The notes beneath the pieces are model-generated. The model was not told the origin of the DNA, did no database searches, and saw nothing but the letters and a program-made list of their open reading frames with translations. A stretch of 64,000 nucleotides of DNA. Source: Bacteroidales bacterium (GTDB taxonomy: Bacteria > Bacteroidota > Bacteroidia > Bacteroidales > Paludibacteraceae). The position numbers were made by a program, and so were the translations under genes. Shown one piece after another: positions 27,072-36,628 of this stretch (position 1 is the first letter of the stretch; each line of letters begins with the position of its first letter). Location: the NCBI GenBank assembly GCA_015061115.1, contig SUXE01000006.1:157332-221331 (forward strand), written 5' to 3'.

Positions 27072-27421
27072 GCGTTTTTGTAATCGTTCTGTTTGCAAAA
27101 GTAATGGCAATAGTAAAAACAACATGAAATTTCGATACCAAACAATGTGGATGAACATTTTTTCATTGATGTCAAAAGTAACAATGTCAAGTAATAGATG
27201 TAACACAAATAACTTATCTGTCTGATTAATAAATAGATAGAAATATCATATCAAAATGGATTTCTGCCATGAAAAATCGACAATATTAGGTGTATTTTAG
27301 GGGAGAATGGAGAATAATTTATCAAAGAATTATGGAGAAATAGACAATATTTCAATTTTTTATATAAGATTTGCAAATGGTTTTATTATCTTGCAATATA
27401 AAACTATTAAATGGATTTAAT
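27072..27421. promoter_or_regulatory. 350-base intergenic region with lyase-operon promoter
   Basis: The minus-strand -7 box TACTTTTG (27103-27096) serves the lyase operon. The rest is AT-rich and shows no gene and no repeat. The right part leads into the BspA-type pseudogene. No operator-like palindrome was recognised. Confidence 0.45.
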
Positions 27422-27704
27422 ATGAAAGATAAATATAACATACTTGATAAAGGGAAATCTACAGCATCACAATATGTAATCCGTGATGGTGTGACGAGCA
27501 TTGGAGCATGGGCTTTTGAGAGCTGTGGTTGTCTGACCGAAATTCATAGTTAGAAAAAAAATTAAAGAAGTGGTAATAATATCTGATGCATTTGACGATT
27601 GTGATTTATCGAAATGTGTGTTATATGTTCCTGTAGGTACTGGCTATGCATACAGACATCGTCCTATTTTTTCTAAATTCAAGGAGGTGGTAATTGAGAA
27701 ATGA
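27422..27704 (+). pseudogene. Remnant of a BspA-type leucine-rich-repeat protein
   Basis: Bases 27422-27553 encode MKDKYNILDKGKSTASQYVI then RDGVTSIGAWAFESC, a typical LRR_5/BspA repeat, and stop. After an out-of-frame stretch, 27585-27704 encode in another frame SDAFDDCDLSKCVLYVPVGT, then GYAYRHRPIFSKFKEVVIEK and a stop, the usual end of BspA-family proteins. The middle, normally many 23-residue repeats, is missing and the two ends are out of register, so the gene is dead. BspA proteins are surface adhesins. Confidence 0.78.
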
Positions 27705-27784
27705 AATGTTGTAGATCTTTTTGTAGAATCGCACAATCAAACACTAATTTTCTTAATTTTGCACAACAATTCAATAGATACAAT

Positions 27785-27985
27785 ATGTTTAAGACTATCC
27801 TTGTAGCAATAGCATTTCTTGGTGTCGCCATCCTTCTGCTTGGCGTCAAAATTTTCTTTACCAAAGACGGTAAGTTTCCTAACGGTCATGTTAGTGGCAA
27901 TAAGGAGATGCGTAAACGTGGAGTGACATGTGCACAATCGCAGGATAGGGAAGAACGTAGAAAAATTCAGAATTCAAATTCATAA
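27785..27985 (+). CDS. Small conserved Bacteroidota membrane protein
   Basis: 66 residues from the ATG at 27785 (an upstream extension is out of character and lies in the pseudogene tail). One N-terminal membrane helix (residues 3-23, TILVAIAFLGVAILLLGVKI), then FPNGHVSGNKEMRKRGVTCA and QSQDREERRK, a pattern kept in small single-pass proteins across the Bacteroidales. The conserved Cys and GHVSGN suggest a periplasmic function, but none is known. A TAATTTTG -7 box lies at 27754-27761, 24 bases upstream. A strong bidirectional terminator follows. Confidence 0.72.
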   Translation: MFKTILVAIAFLGVAILLLGVKIFFTKDGKFPNGHVSGNKEMRKRGVTCAQSQDREERRKIQNSNS

Positions 27986-28029
27986 AAGCAACCAATTGGA
28001 ATTTATCATTCCTATGAATAATAAAGACA

Positions 28030-28076
28030 AAGAGGGTGCTCCACTATTTTATAATTTTGAAGCACCCTCTTTTTTC
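28030..28076. terminator. Bidirectional terminator between convergent genes
   Basis: AGAGGGTGCT (28031-28040) pairs AGCACCCTCT (28061-28070) around a 20-base AT-rich loop, with TTTTTTC after it on the plus strand and a T-rich run on the minus strand. It serves the small membrane protein gene and the glutathione peroxidase gene, which converge here. Confidence 0.8.
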
Positions 28077-28086
28077 TTTTTTTCTT

Positions 28087-28677
28087 TTATTGTAACGCCT
28101 CAATAATAACAGGCTCTATTATGTCTTTTCTTTGGTCTGTTTCAAAACGACGTATAACCTTTCCGTCTTTCCCGACCAAAAACTTGGTGAAATTCCAACC
28201 GATACTCACATCCGCTGTATCGTCTGTCACATTCGCATGCTCAAGAAAATCATAAAGTGGAATTTTATTTTCGCCATTCACGTCGATCTTATGAAATCGA
28301 GGAAATTCAGTGTGATAATTTAGAGTACAGAAACTTTGTATCTCTTCGTCCGACTCTGGTGCCTGTTCGGCAAATTGATTGCACGGAAAGTCCAAAATCT
28401 CAAATCCTTGATCTTTGTAGACGGAATAAAGGTGCTGCAACTCCTCATATTGTGGTGTGTGGCCACAACGTGTAGCAGTGTTCACAATCAAAAGCACTTT
28501 GCCTTTATATTGTGATAATGAGACCTCTTTTCCTTGATTGTCAATCACTGTGAAATCATAAACTGTAGTCGTTGGTTGTTCTTCGGAAATTGTTTCTGAA
28601 CCTGATGCTTTAAGAAAAAAGATGCCAAGTAGGCTCAAGACTACAATGGCAATAAAAATCAAATTGCGTTTTTTCAT
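28087..28677 (-). CDS. Glutathione-peroxidase-family thiol peroxidase, membrane-anchored
   Basis: 196 residues. An N-terminal hydrophobic helix (residues 5-23) anchors or exports it. The GPx fold starts at YDFTVIDNQGKEVSL; peroxidatic Cys71 is in NTATRCGHTPQY (Cys in place of selenocysteine), followed by FPCNQF and WNFTKFLVGKDG, where the Trp and Asn complete the catalytic site. Such bacterial enzymes reduce hydroperoxides with thioredoxin rather than glutathione. CG(H)TPQY has His where Phe is usual. A CAAATTTA element at 28703-28710 gives a minus-strand -7 box (TAAATTTG). Transcribed alone. Confidence 0.93.
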   Translation of the reverse strand: MKKRNLIFIAIVVLSLLGIFFLKASGSETISEEQPTTTVYDFTVIDNQGKEVSLSQYKGKVLLIVNTATRCGHTPQYEELQHLYSVYKDQGFEILDFPCNQFAEQAPESDEEIQSFCTLNYHTEFPRFHKIDVNGENKIPLYDFLEHANVTDDTADVSIGWNFTKFLVGKDGKVIRRFETDQRKDIIEPVIIEALQ

Positions 28678-28867
28678 ATTAGAGTTTGTTAGTTTACGGA
28701 TACAAATTTAGCATTTTTTTCAGATTAATAACCTGTTTGAATTTTAATTTTGAGGCAACGTTTGATTTATGATGACACAGAATCTAACTCTGTACGAATA
28801 AAAGCTGACATAGAAAAAAACACAGAATTCTTTGATGAAATTTCGCCTTTGGGTTTGCGATATCACG

Positions 28868-29746
28868 TCATATCAATTCTTCTCTCAACTCTTGTGCTGT
28901 CTTTCCGGTATTTCTTTTTATGAATACACCGAAATGGGAAGGGTTGGCAAAACCGACGATATTGGAAATCTCCTTTATTGAAAGATTGGGATTTGTCAGT
29001 CGGGCTTTGACTTCTCTTATTATATACTCATTTATTATTTGACTTGGAGTTTTGTTTGTAACACATCTGCAAATTGTAGATAAATATTTGGATGTTATAT
29101 GTAGTTTGTCTGCGTATTCTGCCACACTAAGAAATTTAGAATGTTGATTAGAAAGCATATAGATGAAATGTTTCACCAATATCTCCGCTGAATTGCGTCC
29201 TGTTTGCTGTACCTCAAAATCATTTTCTTCTTTTGCTATTGTATTTATAAACAAGCAAAATGATTGGAAAAGAGGATAAAGAATCTTCTCAAAATCAGGT
29301 TTGTTTTCATCCTTCAGAAGTAGAGCTATAGTTTCAAGATATTTGATAAACAATTCTTGGTCTGTTTCATTGATTGCCTGAAACCTATACATACGATCAA
29401 TATAGAACGAAACAATGTCGGCATTGGTTTCAATCGCAAGTTTTTTTCCAAAAGCAGATGAAATGAATAGCCCTGCGACATCAAAATCAACACTTGTCAT
29501 CACATTTTGTGCAATATTGAGTGGAGACGAAATAAAGATGCTGCCTTTATTAAGTTCATACTGCCTGCCTCCTATATTTGTCGTCGCATGTCCGCTTCTG
29601 ATCAATATGATAGTGAAACCATCAAGAAGAAATGTGTTGTTTTCGGAAAAATTAAAATCCCTTATGGAATAGAAAATATTAACATCCCTATTTCCATAAA
29701 GTGTCACACCATAATGATCCCTTTCTAATGTATTGAATGTTTTCAT
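28868..29746 (-). CDS. AraC-family transcription regulator
   Basis: 292 residues from the ATG at 29746; an 18-residue longer frame uses a TTG start. The N-terminal part is a cupin-like sensor (FTIILIRSGHATTNIGGRQY ... KGSIFISSPL), and the last 100 residues are the double helix-turn-helix: LSVAEYADKLHITSKYLSTI and LSIKEISNIVGFANPSHFGV, then FKRNTGKTAQELRE. It lies divergent from the RND efflux operon, 178 bases apart at the coding level, and is its most likely regulator; that is inferred from position. A TACTTTTG box (29758-29751) sits just before the chosen ATG, so the message may have a very short leader. Confidence 0.88.
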   Translation of the reverse strand: MKTFNTLERDHYGVTLYGNRDVNIFYSIRDFNFSENNTFLLDGFTIILIRSGHATTNIGGRQYELNKGSIFISSPLNIAQNVMTSVDFDVAGLFISSAFGKKLAIETNADIVSFYIDRMYRFQAINETDQELFIKYLETIALLLKDENKPDFEKILYPLFQSFCLFINTIAKEENDFEVQQTGRNSAEILVKHFIYMLSNQHSKFLSVAEYADKLHITSKYLSTICRCVTNKTPSQIINEYIIREVKARLTNPNLSIKEISNIVGFANPSHFGVFIKRNTGKTAQELREELI

Positions 29747-29887
29747 GTCACAAAAGTAATTAATCTCCGACAAATACGATGTTCTATTCGTCGTAATCAA
29801 TATTCAATATTTCAATGTCGACCAAACATATTACAAATAGAACATTCATGTAGAGATTCATAAGACAATATAGCGACTTTTTGATTA

Positions 29888-29895
29888 TAGTTTTG
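29888..29895 (+). promoter_or_regulatory. Putative -7 box of the efflux operon
   Basis: TAGTTTTG matches the TAnnTTTG consensus. Transcription would begin near 29903, which makes the ATG at 29925 rather than the one at 29898 the likely start of the adaptor gene. Confidence 0.45.
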
Positions 29896-29924
29896 TGATG
29901 AAAAAAAATAAACATCAAAGCAAT

Positions 29925-30989
29925 ATGAAATTTAGAACATTATTGGGTGTCGCTTTTGTATCTGCCCTTATGGTCTCTTGTGGTAGAGACGGTGCTGAAA
30001 AAAAGACAATCCACAGTGTAATCCTTACAGAGCCACAGTGTGGTTCACTAGAAGAAGTAAAAACTATGGCAGGATCTATTGAGGAGGCCCGAGAAATCAG
30101 CGTTGGTTTTAAAGTGCCTGGCCAAATTTCCCACATTGCCGTTAAAGAGGGGGATTATGTAAAGGCAGGACAACTAATCGCCATGCTTGACGATAAAGAT
30201 GTCAAGCTAGAACTTGAAGCCACACAGATTCAATATGATCAACTTAAACGAGAGGTGGACCGACTATCCAAACTAAAACAGAGTAACAGTATCACCGGAA
30301 ATGACTATGACAAAGCATCAAGCGGATTGGCTCAACTTTCCGTCGCGCTTCAAGGATATAAGAACAAGCTTTCTTATACAAATCTTTACGCTCCGACAAA
30401 CGGGTATGTGCAGAGTGTGAATTTTGAAGCATCTGAGATGGTGAATGCAGGAACACCAATCTTCACAATCCTTGATACAAAACAGATGGAGGTTGTATGC
30501 AATATTCCCGCGTCGCTATACATGGAGAAAGAAAAGATAAAATCAATCACTTGTTCTGGCCGTTTCTCTGAAGGGAAACCAGTCAAGCTTCAAATCATCA
30601 GCATCACACCTAAAGCAGATGCAAGCCAATTATATAAGATGCATCTTGCTATTGTGGATAGGACCAAGAAGACGGTGAGTGGACAAAATGTAGAGGTGAA
30701 GGTGAGTCTCGACAATAAAAAATCTTGTGATTGTCTAACTATCCCTATGGCAAGTGTAGTTAATGAATCTGGCGAAAATTTTGTGATGGTATACAACCCT
30801 GAAGATAGCACAGTCGTTCGCAGAGCTGTCGAACTTGATGGCATGAAACCGGAAGGACGTGTGGCGATTAAATCAGGATTGAACGGCTCGGAACAGATTG
30901 TCAAAGCAGGAGCATCACGTTTGATAGACGGAGAGAAAGTACGAGTAGTAGGGGAGAAATCAGATTCTAATATTGGAGACGTACTATGA
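29925..30989 (+). CDS. RND efflux periplasmic adaptor (MFP) lipoprotein
   Basis: 354 residues from the ATG at 29925. The signal MKFRTLLGVAFVSALMVSCG has a lipobox, so the protein is a lipoprotein. The barrel-sandwich (lipoyl-like) domain is seen in ISVGFKVPGQISHIAVKEGD, with a helical hairpin of about 60 residues (QIQYDQLKREVDRLSKLKQS), then SYTNLYAPTNGYVQSVNFEA and the beta-barrel and membrane-proximal domains. It bridges the inner-membrane pump to the outer-membrane channel. Its last four bases overlap the start of the RND gene (ATGA), the mark of translational coupling. An ATG at 29898 would add nine residues before the signal peptide. Confidence 0.93.
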   Translation: MKFRTLLGVAFVSALMVSCGRDGAEKKTIHSVILTEPQCGSLEEVKTMAGSIEEAREISVGFKVPGQISHIAVKEGDYVKAGQLIAMLDDKDVKLELEATQIQYDQLKREVDRLSKLKQSNSITGNDYDKASSGLAQLSVALQGYKNKLSYTNLYAPTNGYVQSVNFEASEMVNAGTPIFTILDTKQMEVVCNIPASLYMEKEKIKSITCSGRFSEGKPVKLQIISITPKADASQLYKMHLAIVDRTKKTVSGQNVEVKVSLDNKKSCDCLTIPMASVVNESGENFVMVYNPEDSTVVRRAVELDGMKPEGRVAIKSGLNGSEQIVKAGASRLIDGEKVRVVGEKSDSNIGDVL

Positions 30990-33900
30990 GAATTACTAGA
31001 TATTTCATGGAACGCCCGACTTTGTTCTGGAGTTTCATTGTAGGTATTCTTTTGGCTGGCATCATTGCTTTCAACCAGATGCCAAAACTTGAAGATCCTG
31101 CTGTGGCGGTAAAGCAAGCAATGGTCATCATCCCTTGCCAAGGAGCATCAGCACACGAAGTGGAATTGAAAGTGGCACAACCAATGGAGGATGTACTCAG
31201 GACTTTGCCCCAAGTGCGTAGAATAAAGAGTACATGTGTGCAAAATATGGCACAAATAACAGTGGAATATGATCTTGCCACAAAAAATTCCGATTTGGAG
31301 CAGTATTTCGATCTCTTACGAAGAAAGGTGAACGACAATAAAGCCATGCTTCCTCAGGATTGTATTAATCCAATCGTGTTGGATGATATGATGGATGTGT
31401 ATGGAATCTTTTATAGCTTTTCCGGAGAGGGATATTCTTATGACGAGTTGGAAAAGTACGCCAAGTATATCCATCGTGAACTGTTGAAGGTAAAAGGCGT
31501 GAAACGAATCACTATCGGAGGCACACAACGCGAAGTGATCAACATCATTATGGAACCAGACAAAATAGCTCAAAACGGACTCATACCGACTCAGATTATG
31601 ATGCAGTTGCAAAGTGCGGGTGCGGTGGTCAATGCCGGTAATTATGAGACTGGCGACCAACGTTTAATGGTCTCAGTCAATGATGCGATAAAAGATGAAA
31701 ACGATATTCGTAATCTTCAGATTTCCACTGTTGGCGGTGGTATTGTTCGTCTTGGTGATATAGCACGTGTAGAACGTTCTTATGTGGAGCCGCAGACACG
31801 TGGATTTTGGGCGGATGGCAAACAGGCTTTGGCTATATGTGTCTCTTTGAGCAATGACGCGAATGTACCCAAAGTAGGTGCGGCTGTCGATGACAAGCTA
31901 AAGGAGGTGATGGAAAATATCCCTGTAGGAATGGACACACAGAAAGTGTTCTTCCAGCCAGACAAAGTAAATGAAGCAGTGTCTGGTTTTATGGTCAATC
32001 TATTGGAATCTGTGTTGATCGTCATCTTCGTGCTGATGTATGTCATGGGATTCAAATCAGGTTTGAATATCGGTATGGGATTGGTTTTGACTATAGCATT
32101 GTCATTCCCGATCTTGCTTATGATGGGCACAACACTTCATCGAATCTCGCTTGGCACATTTGTCATCGCTATGGGTATGCTGGTCGACAATGCGATTGTG
32201 ATTCAAGATGGCATTCTTGTAGATAGAAAAAGAGGTCTGCCAGAAAGCAAATATCTTTATAAAATTGGAAACCGTACGATGTATCCTCTTCTTGGAGCGA
32301 CGGTGATCGGTGCGTCAACATTCATGTGTATATACCTCTCACCTGGTTCGACTGGCGAATATGCAGGTGATATGTTCCTTGTTCTTTGTGTCAGTCTGCT
32401 TGTTTCCTGGGTATTGGCATTGGTGCAGATCCCAGTGTTCTCAAAATATCTTTTGTCTAAAGAACTTACAGAAAAAGAGAAACAGGACAACGATGAAAAC
32501 AAAAAAATCAATCGTGTTCTAAAGAAAGTGGTTACAAAACTTGTTGACCATAAGATCGTTTCAGTTTCAGTGGCAGCTGTATGTCTTGCTTTTTCCGGAT
32601 GGGGAATGATGAATGTGAAAAATCTGTTCTTCCCCGACTTTGACTACAAACAGTTTGTGATCGAATACTCACTTCCAGCAGAAGCGGGTCCGGATCGTGT
32701 GAAGCATGATCTTTTGGAAATATCAAACTACCTAAAAAACAAGCCAGAGATTGAAAATGTGGAAGCGTGTCAGGGCACAGCTCCTGCTCGTTATTGTCTG
32801 GTAAGACCAATGGGAGCGAGTGGAGATTCTGACGGAGAACTTATTGTAGACTGCAAGGATTTTGAGACTGTGAAAAAACTACTTCCTTGCCTGCGTGATG
32901 AATTAAGAAGTATGTATCCAGACGCATATATTCGTTTGCGTAAGTATAATTTCTCAATCGCAACGTCGCATAAGATCGAGGCTATGTTCCAAGGTCCGGA
33001 TCCAGCCGTTTTGCGTGATCTTTCTGCTAAAGCTGAGGATATTATGCGTAAATCAAAATATGTTGATCCATACACTGTGCAGAACAACTGGAAACCAATG
33101 ACTAAGACAATCATCGCCGACTATGTACAGCAAGACGCATTACGAAGTTCTGTCCAGAGAGGAGATGTCGGAAATGCGCTGCTTGCCGCTACAGATGGTA
33201 TGCCATGTGGAGTCATTAATGATAAAGACAAGCAAGTTGTGGTGCAATTGCAGATGCGTGACGCTGATGGTTCAAAAATTCAGGATCTAAGCAATATCCC
33301 TGTTTGGAGCATGATGAACATCCATCTCGACATGAATGCTGTGGCAGGTTTGATGACTGGAGCAACCAATCAGTCGGAACTGACGAGAAAAATGGTCAGA
33401 TCAACACCTCTTGGCAGTGTTGTAAATAATGTCGATATGCAGTGGGACAACTCCATGGTGTACCGAGTGAACGGACAACGTGCCATTGAAGCTGAATGTG
33501 ATCCTAACGAAGATATTTACGACGCGACTGTCGCTAAAGTGATGGATGATATAAAAGCCGACGTAGAAGCGATCCCTCTTCCTGACGGATACACCTTGAC
33601 ATGGGTAGGTGAGTTGGATACTTCAGATGAAGCCGTCACAGCCCTGCTTGACTTTATCCCTATCACATTCTTCATCATTTTCGGAATACTATTGTTGCTA
33701 TTCAACTCCTGGAAATCTATTTTCGTGATTATCACCTGTATCCCATTCATCATCTGTGGAGTATCTCCATTATTGTTGACATTCAGTATGCCATTCACAT
33801 TCATGGCTATCATCGGACTTTTCGGATTAATTGGTATGATGGTGAAAAATGCGATTGTGTTGGTGGATGAGATAAACCGACTACGCAAAGAGAACCAACA

Positions 33901-34144
33901 TCCATACGATGCCGTGATAAACGCGACAGTAAGTCGTATTCGTCCTGTGATGATGGCTTCGCTGACAACTATTCTTGGTATGGCTCCTTTGCTTACCGAT
34001 ACGATGTACAACTCTATGGCCATCTGTATTATGGGCGGTCTCTTCGTCGGCACTATCGTCACCTTGATTCTTGTCCCTTTGTTCTACACTGTAGTATATC
34101 GAATCCGTCGTCCGAAGGAAGAAACTGTATTATCAAATAATTAA
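30986..34144 (+). CDS. RND-family efflux pump, inner-membrane subunit
   Basis: 1,052 residues, the usual length. TM1 is followed by a large periplasmic loop. Then comes a cluster of membrane helices (residues about 330-480: LLESVLIVIFVLMYVMGF, with the proton-relay motif GTFVIAMGMLVDNAIVIQDG containing Asp), then a second loop and helices 870-1040 (FGLIGMMVKNAIVLVDEIN, VMMASLTTILGMAPLL). AVKQAMVIIPCQGASAHEVE is the porter-domain start. It exports substrates using the proton gradient. The substrate is unknown; relatives of this branch are annotated as multidrug or metal pumps. Middle gene of a three-gene operon. Confidence 0.95.
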   Translation: MRITRYFMERPTLFWSFIVGILLAGIIAFNQMPKLEDPAVAVKQAMVIIPCQGASAHEVELKVAQPMEDVLRTLPQVRRIKSTCVQNMAQITVEYDLATKNSDLEQYFDLLRRKVNDNKAMLPQDCINPIVLDDMMDVYGIFYSFSGEGYSYDELEKYAKYIHRELLKVKGVKRITIGGTQREVINIIMEPDKIAQNGLIPTQIMMQLQSAGAVVNAGNYETGDQRLMVSVNDAIKDENDIRNLQISTVGGGIVRLGDIARVERSYVEPQTRGFWADGKQALAICVSLSNDANVPKVGAAVDDKLKEVMENIPVGMDTQKVFFQPDKVNEAVSGFMVNLLESVLIVIFVLMYVMGFKSGLNIGMGLVLTIALSFPILLMMGTTLHRISLGTFVIAMGMLVDNAIVIQDGILVDRKRGLPESKYLYKIGNRTMYPLLGATVIGASTFMCIYLSPGSTGEYAGDMFLVLCVSLLVSWVLALVQIPVFSKYLLSKELTEKEKQDNDENKKINRVLKKVVTKLVDHKIVSVSVAAVCLAFSGWGMMNVKNLFFPDFDYKQFVIEYSLPAEAGPDRVKHDLLEISNYLKNKPEIENVEACQGTAPARYCLVRPMGASGDSDGELIVDCKDFETVKKLLPCLRDELRSMYPDAYIRLRKYNFSIATSHKIEAMFQGPDPAVLRDLSAKAEDIMRKSKYVDPYTVQNNWKPMTKTIIADYVQQDALRSSVQRGDVGNALLAATDGMPCGVINDKDKQVVVQLQMRDADGSKIQDLSNIPVWSMMNIHLDMNAVAGLMTGATNQSELTRKMVRSTPLGSVVNNVDMQWDNSMVYRVNGQRAIEAECDPNEDIYDATVAKVMDDIKADVEAIPLPDGYTLTWVGELDTSDEAVTALLDFIPITFFIIFGILLLLFNSWKSIFVIITCIPFIICGVSPLLLTFSMPFTFMAIIGLFGLIGMMVKNAIVLVDEINRLRKENQHPYDAVINATVSRIRPVMMASLTTILGMAPLLTDTMYNSMAICIMGGLFVGTIVTLILVPLFYTVVYRIRRPKEETVLSNN

Positions 34145-34148
34145 AAAA

Positions 34149-35465
34149 ATGAAGAAAATAATATATTTCGCCATTTCATGCTATCTATGCGTAGAATCAG
34201 CTATGGCACAAAACGACACTTTGTTCCTTTCTCTTGAGGAATGCAGGAATAGAGCATTGGAGACAAACGAAAATATCAGGAAGAGTGATAATCTTGTCAA
34301 ACAATCTGAATTAGACAAGAAGATTGCTTTCTCTTCTTATCTGCCGACGGTGGACGGAAGTGCGACGGCAATCTATACCAAGGATATGGATTTGTCAGGC
34401 ACTAAACTATTGATGCATGGAATGTGGATGGCAGGATTCTCCTTACAGCAGGTAGTATATGCCGGCGGACGAGTGAAAAATGGCAATGACCTTGCTGAAA
34501 TCGGCTTGGATATTTCACAACAACAGCAGAGAAAGAGTAGGCAAGAGGTGTTACTCGAAGCTGATCAGACTTACTGGGGATATGTCGCTGTCTTGCAAAA
34601 GATAAAAATGTTGGAGAGTTATGTGGAATATATCGATGGAGTTGACAAATCAGTGGCGAACAGTGTGGAGGCGGAACTTGCCACAAAGGCTGACCAATTA
34701 CGTGTAAATGCTAAATTGAGTGAGATTAAATATAATCTTCAGAAAGCAAAAAACGGTGCTGAATTATGCAGACTCATGCTTTGCAATGTGATAGGTGAGG
34801 ATTTTGAGACTCAGGTTTTGCCTGCTGATACAGAAATAAATATTGAATCTCCTGGATCTTTGGACGACAATGTAAATGATTGCCCTGAGGTGCAACTTAT
34901 GCAAATGGGAATAAAGGCAAGAGAGAAACAGGTGAAATTAGCAAAAGGAGAGCTTCTTCCAACTTTGGCATTGGTTGGTGGTTGGAATTACATGGGCAAT
35001 CTGAAGATGGAAGGTGTGGCCGAATATCAAGGGATGATGATCCCATACACACAATCTTTCGATCAATCATTCTGGTATGGAGCTTTGTCTTTAAGTGTGC
35101 CGATATGGAATTGGGGGAAATCTTGCAACTCTGTAAAAAAAGCAAAATTGGATGTTGAAAACGCTGAACTTGATCTACAGCGTAACACTAGACTGCTGAC
35201 TATCCAAGCCAGACTGGCTGTACAGAATGTCATGTCTGGATACAGTCTGATCGAGACTGCTCAACTTGGCTACGAGCAAGCTACCGAAAATCTCCGTATT
35301 ATGCGGGAGAAATATGATGGAAACTATTGTACTTTGACTGATTTACTCGATGCCCAAAGCCAATGGCAACAAGCTGAATGTAATCTTATTGAGGCGAAAA
35401 CACAATATAAGATCTCAGAATCGGAATATCTCAAAGCTATCGGAAAGCTTGGAGAGAAGAAATAA
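34149..35465 (+). CDS. TolC-family outer-membrane efflux channel
   Basis: 438 residues with a signal peptide (ends SAMAQND, near residue 20). Two TolC repeats: LSLEECRNRALETNENIRKS ... and VQLMQMGIKAREKQVKLAKG, followed by ELLPTLALVGGWNYMG and ALSLSVPIWNWGK. Each repeat gives two beta strands and long coiled helices. It forms the outer-membrane duct for the adaptor and pump encoded just upstream (gap of four bases). A bidirectional terminator follows. Confidence 0.94.
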   Translation: MKKIIYFAISCYLCVESAMAQNDTLFLSLEECRNRALETNENIRKSDNLVKQSELDKKIAFSSYLPTVDGSATAIYTKDMDLSGTKLLMHGMWMAGFSLQQVVYAGGRVKNGNDLAEIGLDISQQQQRKSRQEVLLEADQTYWGYVAVLQKIKMLESYVEYIDGVDKSVANSVEAELATKADQLRVNAKLSEIKYNLQKAKNGAELCRLMLCNVIGEDFETQVLPADTEINIESPGSLDDNVNDCPEVQLMQMGIKAREKQVKLAKGELLPTLALVGGWNYMGNLKMEGVAEYQGMMIPYTQSFDQSFWYGALSLSVPIWNWGKSCNSVKKAKLDVENAELDLQRNTRLLTIQARLAVQNVMSGYSLIETAQLGYEQATENLRIMREKYDGNYCTLTDLLDAQSQWQQAECNLIEAKTQYKISESEYLKAIGKLGEKK

Positions 35466-35470
35466 AAATG

Positions 35471-35506
35471 TAATAGAGACGGAAAGTTTTCCGTCTCTAT
35501 TATTTT
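35471..35506. terminator. Bidirectional terminator after the efflux operon
   Basis: TAATAGAGACGGAAA (35471-35485) is the exact reverse complement of 35488-35502. The right arm includes the stop codon of the convergent minus-strand gene. Confidence 0.8.
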
Positions 35507-36312
35507 CCTATCATCTCCCTCAACAACTTCACATCTTTCTTATTTACCCAACCTTCTTTGATTTCACTGCTTCCAAGCGGTTTCACATAATATGATGATT
35601 CATTTTCGTCTGTAATCAAAACACGTCTTTTTTTAGATGCTTGATCGCCGTCGGCTTCACTCTCTTTTATCACACCAACGGTCTTGTCTAAAAAATCATA
35701 GAAATAATCCCTTTTTGAAGTGACTGAATAATTAAACAATCCATCTAATAGATAAGGCGGTAGGGCGTTTTTATCTAATCGCTTTAAATCAAATTTTATA
35801 TAATTGCCATGAAAACTATCATGTCGTTCCAAATATATAGAATCGTTAGAACATTTTTTTATATTAAATCTATATGATGGTCTATAACCTGAGATTCGAT
35901 CTCCTCTCAAATCAAGCTCACTACGATCATGATCAAATAGGGCCAAAACATTTGAATTTACATCCTCAACCTCTTCATATATAAAATTATCAGGGAATTC
36001 TCCATACTGATATTCGTCTTTTATCAGCAAAAACTGATACTTATCCACCCACATATTATCTTCACCAAACTCTTTTACACCTAATAATTTCCAACCTCCT
36101 TTAACATATTGCCAGTTTTCGTGTCTTGAAAAAGAAAAGCGAAGTATTTCATCGTCATGAATCAAAACAAATCTTTCGACACAATATATAGGATATTTTT
36201 CACAATCTATTCCAGCATTCCACACTCCCTGCATAAAATCATGATTATTCTCTTGTGCAAAAAAGGTAGAGAAGTTCAGCAATAGCATTATTATGAATAA
36301 GAAATGTTTCAT
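35500..36312 (-). CDS. Secreted hypothetical protein, possible SH3-like end
   Basis: 270 residues; signal peptide ending FFAQEN (residue 20). Not recognised. The body is beta-rich with many Asp, Tyr and Trp (NWQYVKGGWKLLGVKEFGED). The last 60 residues (RRVLITDENESSYYVKPLGS ... KEGWVNKKDVKLLREM) have the GWV-x-K-x-D-V pattern of bacterial SH3 domains. It is probably periplasmic. Convergent with the efflux operon and monocistronic. The function cannot be inferred. Confidence 0.7.
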   Translation of the reverse strand: MKHFLFIIMLLLNFSTFFAQENNHDFMQGVWNAGIDCEKYPIYCVERFVLIHDDEILRFSFSRHENWQYVKGGWKLLGVKEFGEDNMWVDKYQFLLIKDEYQYGEFPDNFIYEEVEDVNSNVLALFDHDRSELDLRGDRISGYRPSYRFNIKKCSNDSIYLERHDSFHGNYIKFDLKRLDKNALPPYLLDGLFNYSVTSKRDYFYDFLDKTVGVIKESEADGDQASKKRRVLITDENESSYYVKPLGSSEIKEGWVNKKDVKLLREMIGK

Positions 36313-36488
36313 AATATTATCTTTTACGTAAACACCACAAATATAATGTTTTAAGTTTAGACTCTCAAAATTGTTACGTGATTATTACATAAGAAGTTAT
36401 TTTTAAGGCTCAGCCATGGATTGTCATCTCTTTTTCTCAAAAAAAAGTCGTAGACTTTCTGAAAAATCTTATTCTCTATGGCTTTATA

Positions 36489-36550
36489 TGTGCTCGCCTA
36501 CGGCTCGCACGTGTAGAATGGGTTAGGGCGTTCCGCCCTTAACAATCCTC
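36489..36550 (-). repeat. Type D palindromic repeat, inverted relative to the copy at 40.03 kb
   Basis: GTGCTCGCCTACGGCTCGCA and GGTTAGGGCGTTCCGCCCTT followed by AACAATCCTCA are the reverse complement of 40031-40092 except for about ten bases in the middle. Each half is itself a hairpin (GGGCGTTCCGCCC and GTGCnnGCCTACGGCnnGCAC forms). The pair brackets the gene couple at 36629-39750. The rest of the 316-base gap is AT-rich with no gene. Confidence 0.75.
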
Positions 36551-36581
36551 ATTATCCTTTTAACTATGCATTATGAATTTA

Positions 36582-36616
36582 AAATGAAGGGAAAACCAAC
36601 CGTCTTCCCTTCATTT
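36582..36616 (-). terminator. Terminator of the pectin-binding protein gene
   Basis: AAATGAAGGGAA (36582-36593) pairs perfectly with TTCCCTTCATTT (36605-36616). On the minus strand it is followed by a short T run. It lies 13 bases past the stop. Confidence 0.6.
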
Positions 36617-36628
36617 ATCTAAATCTTT

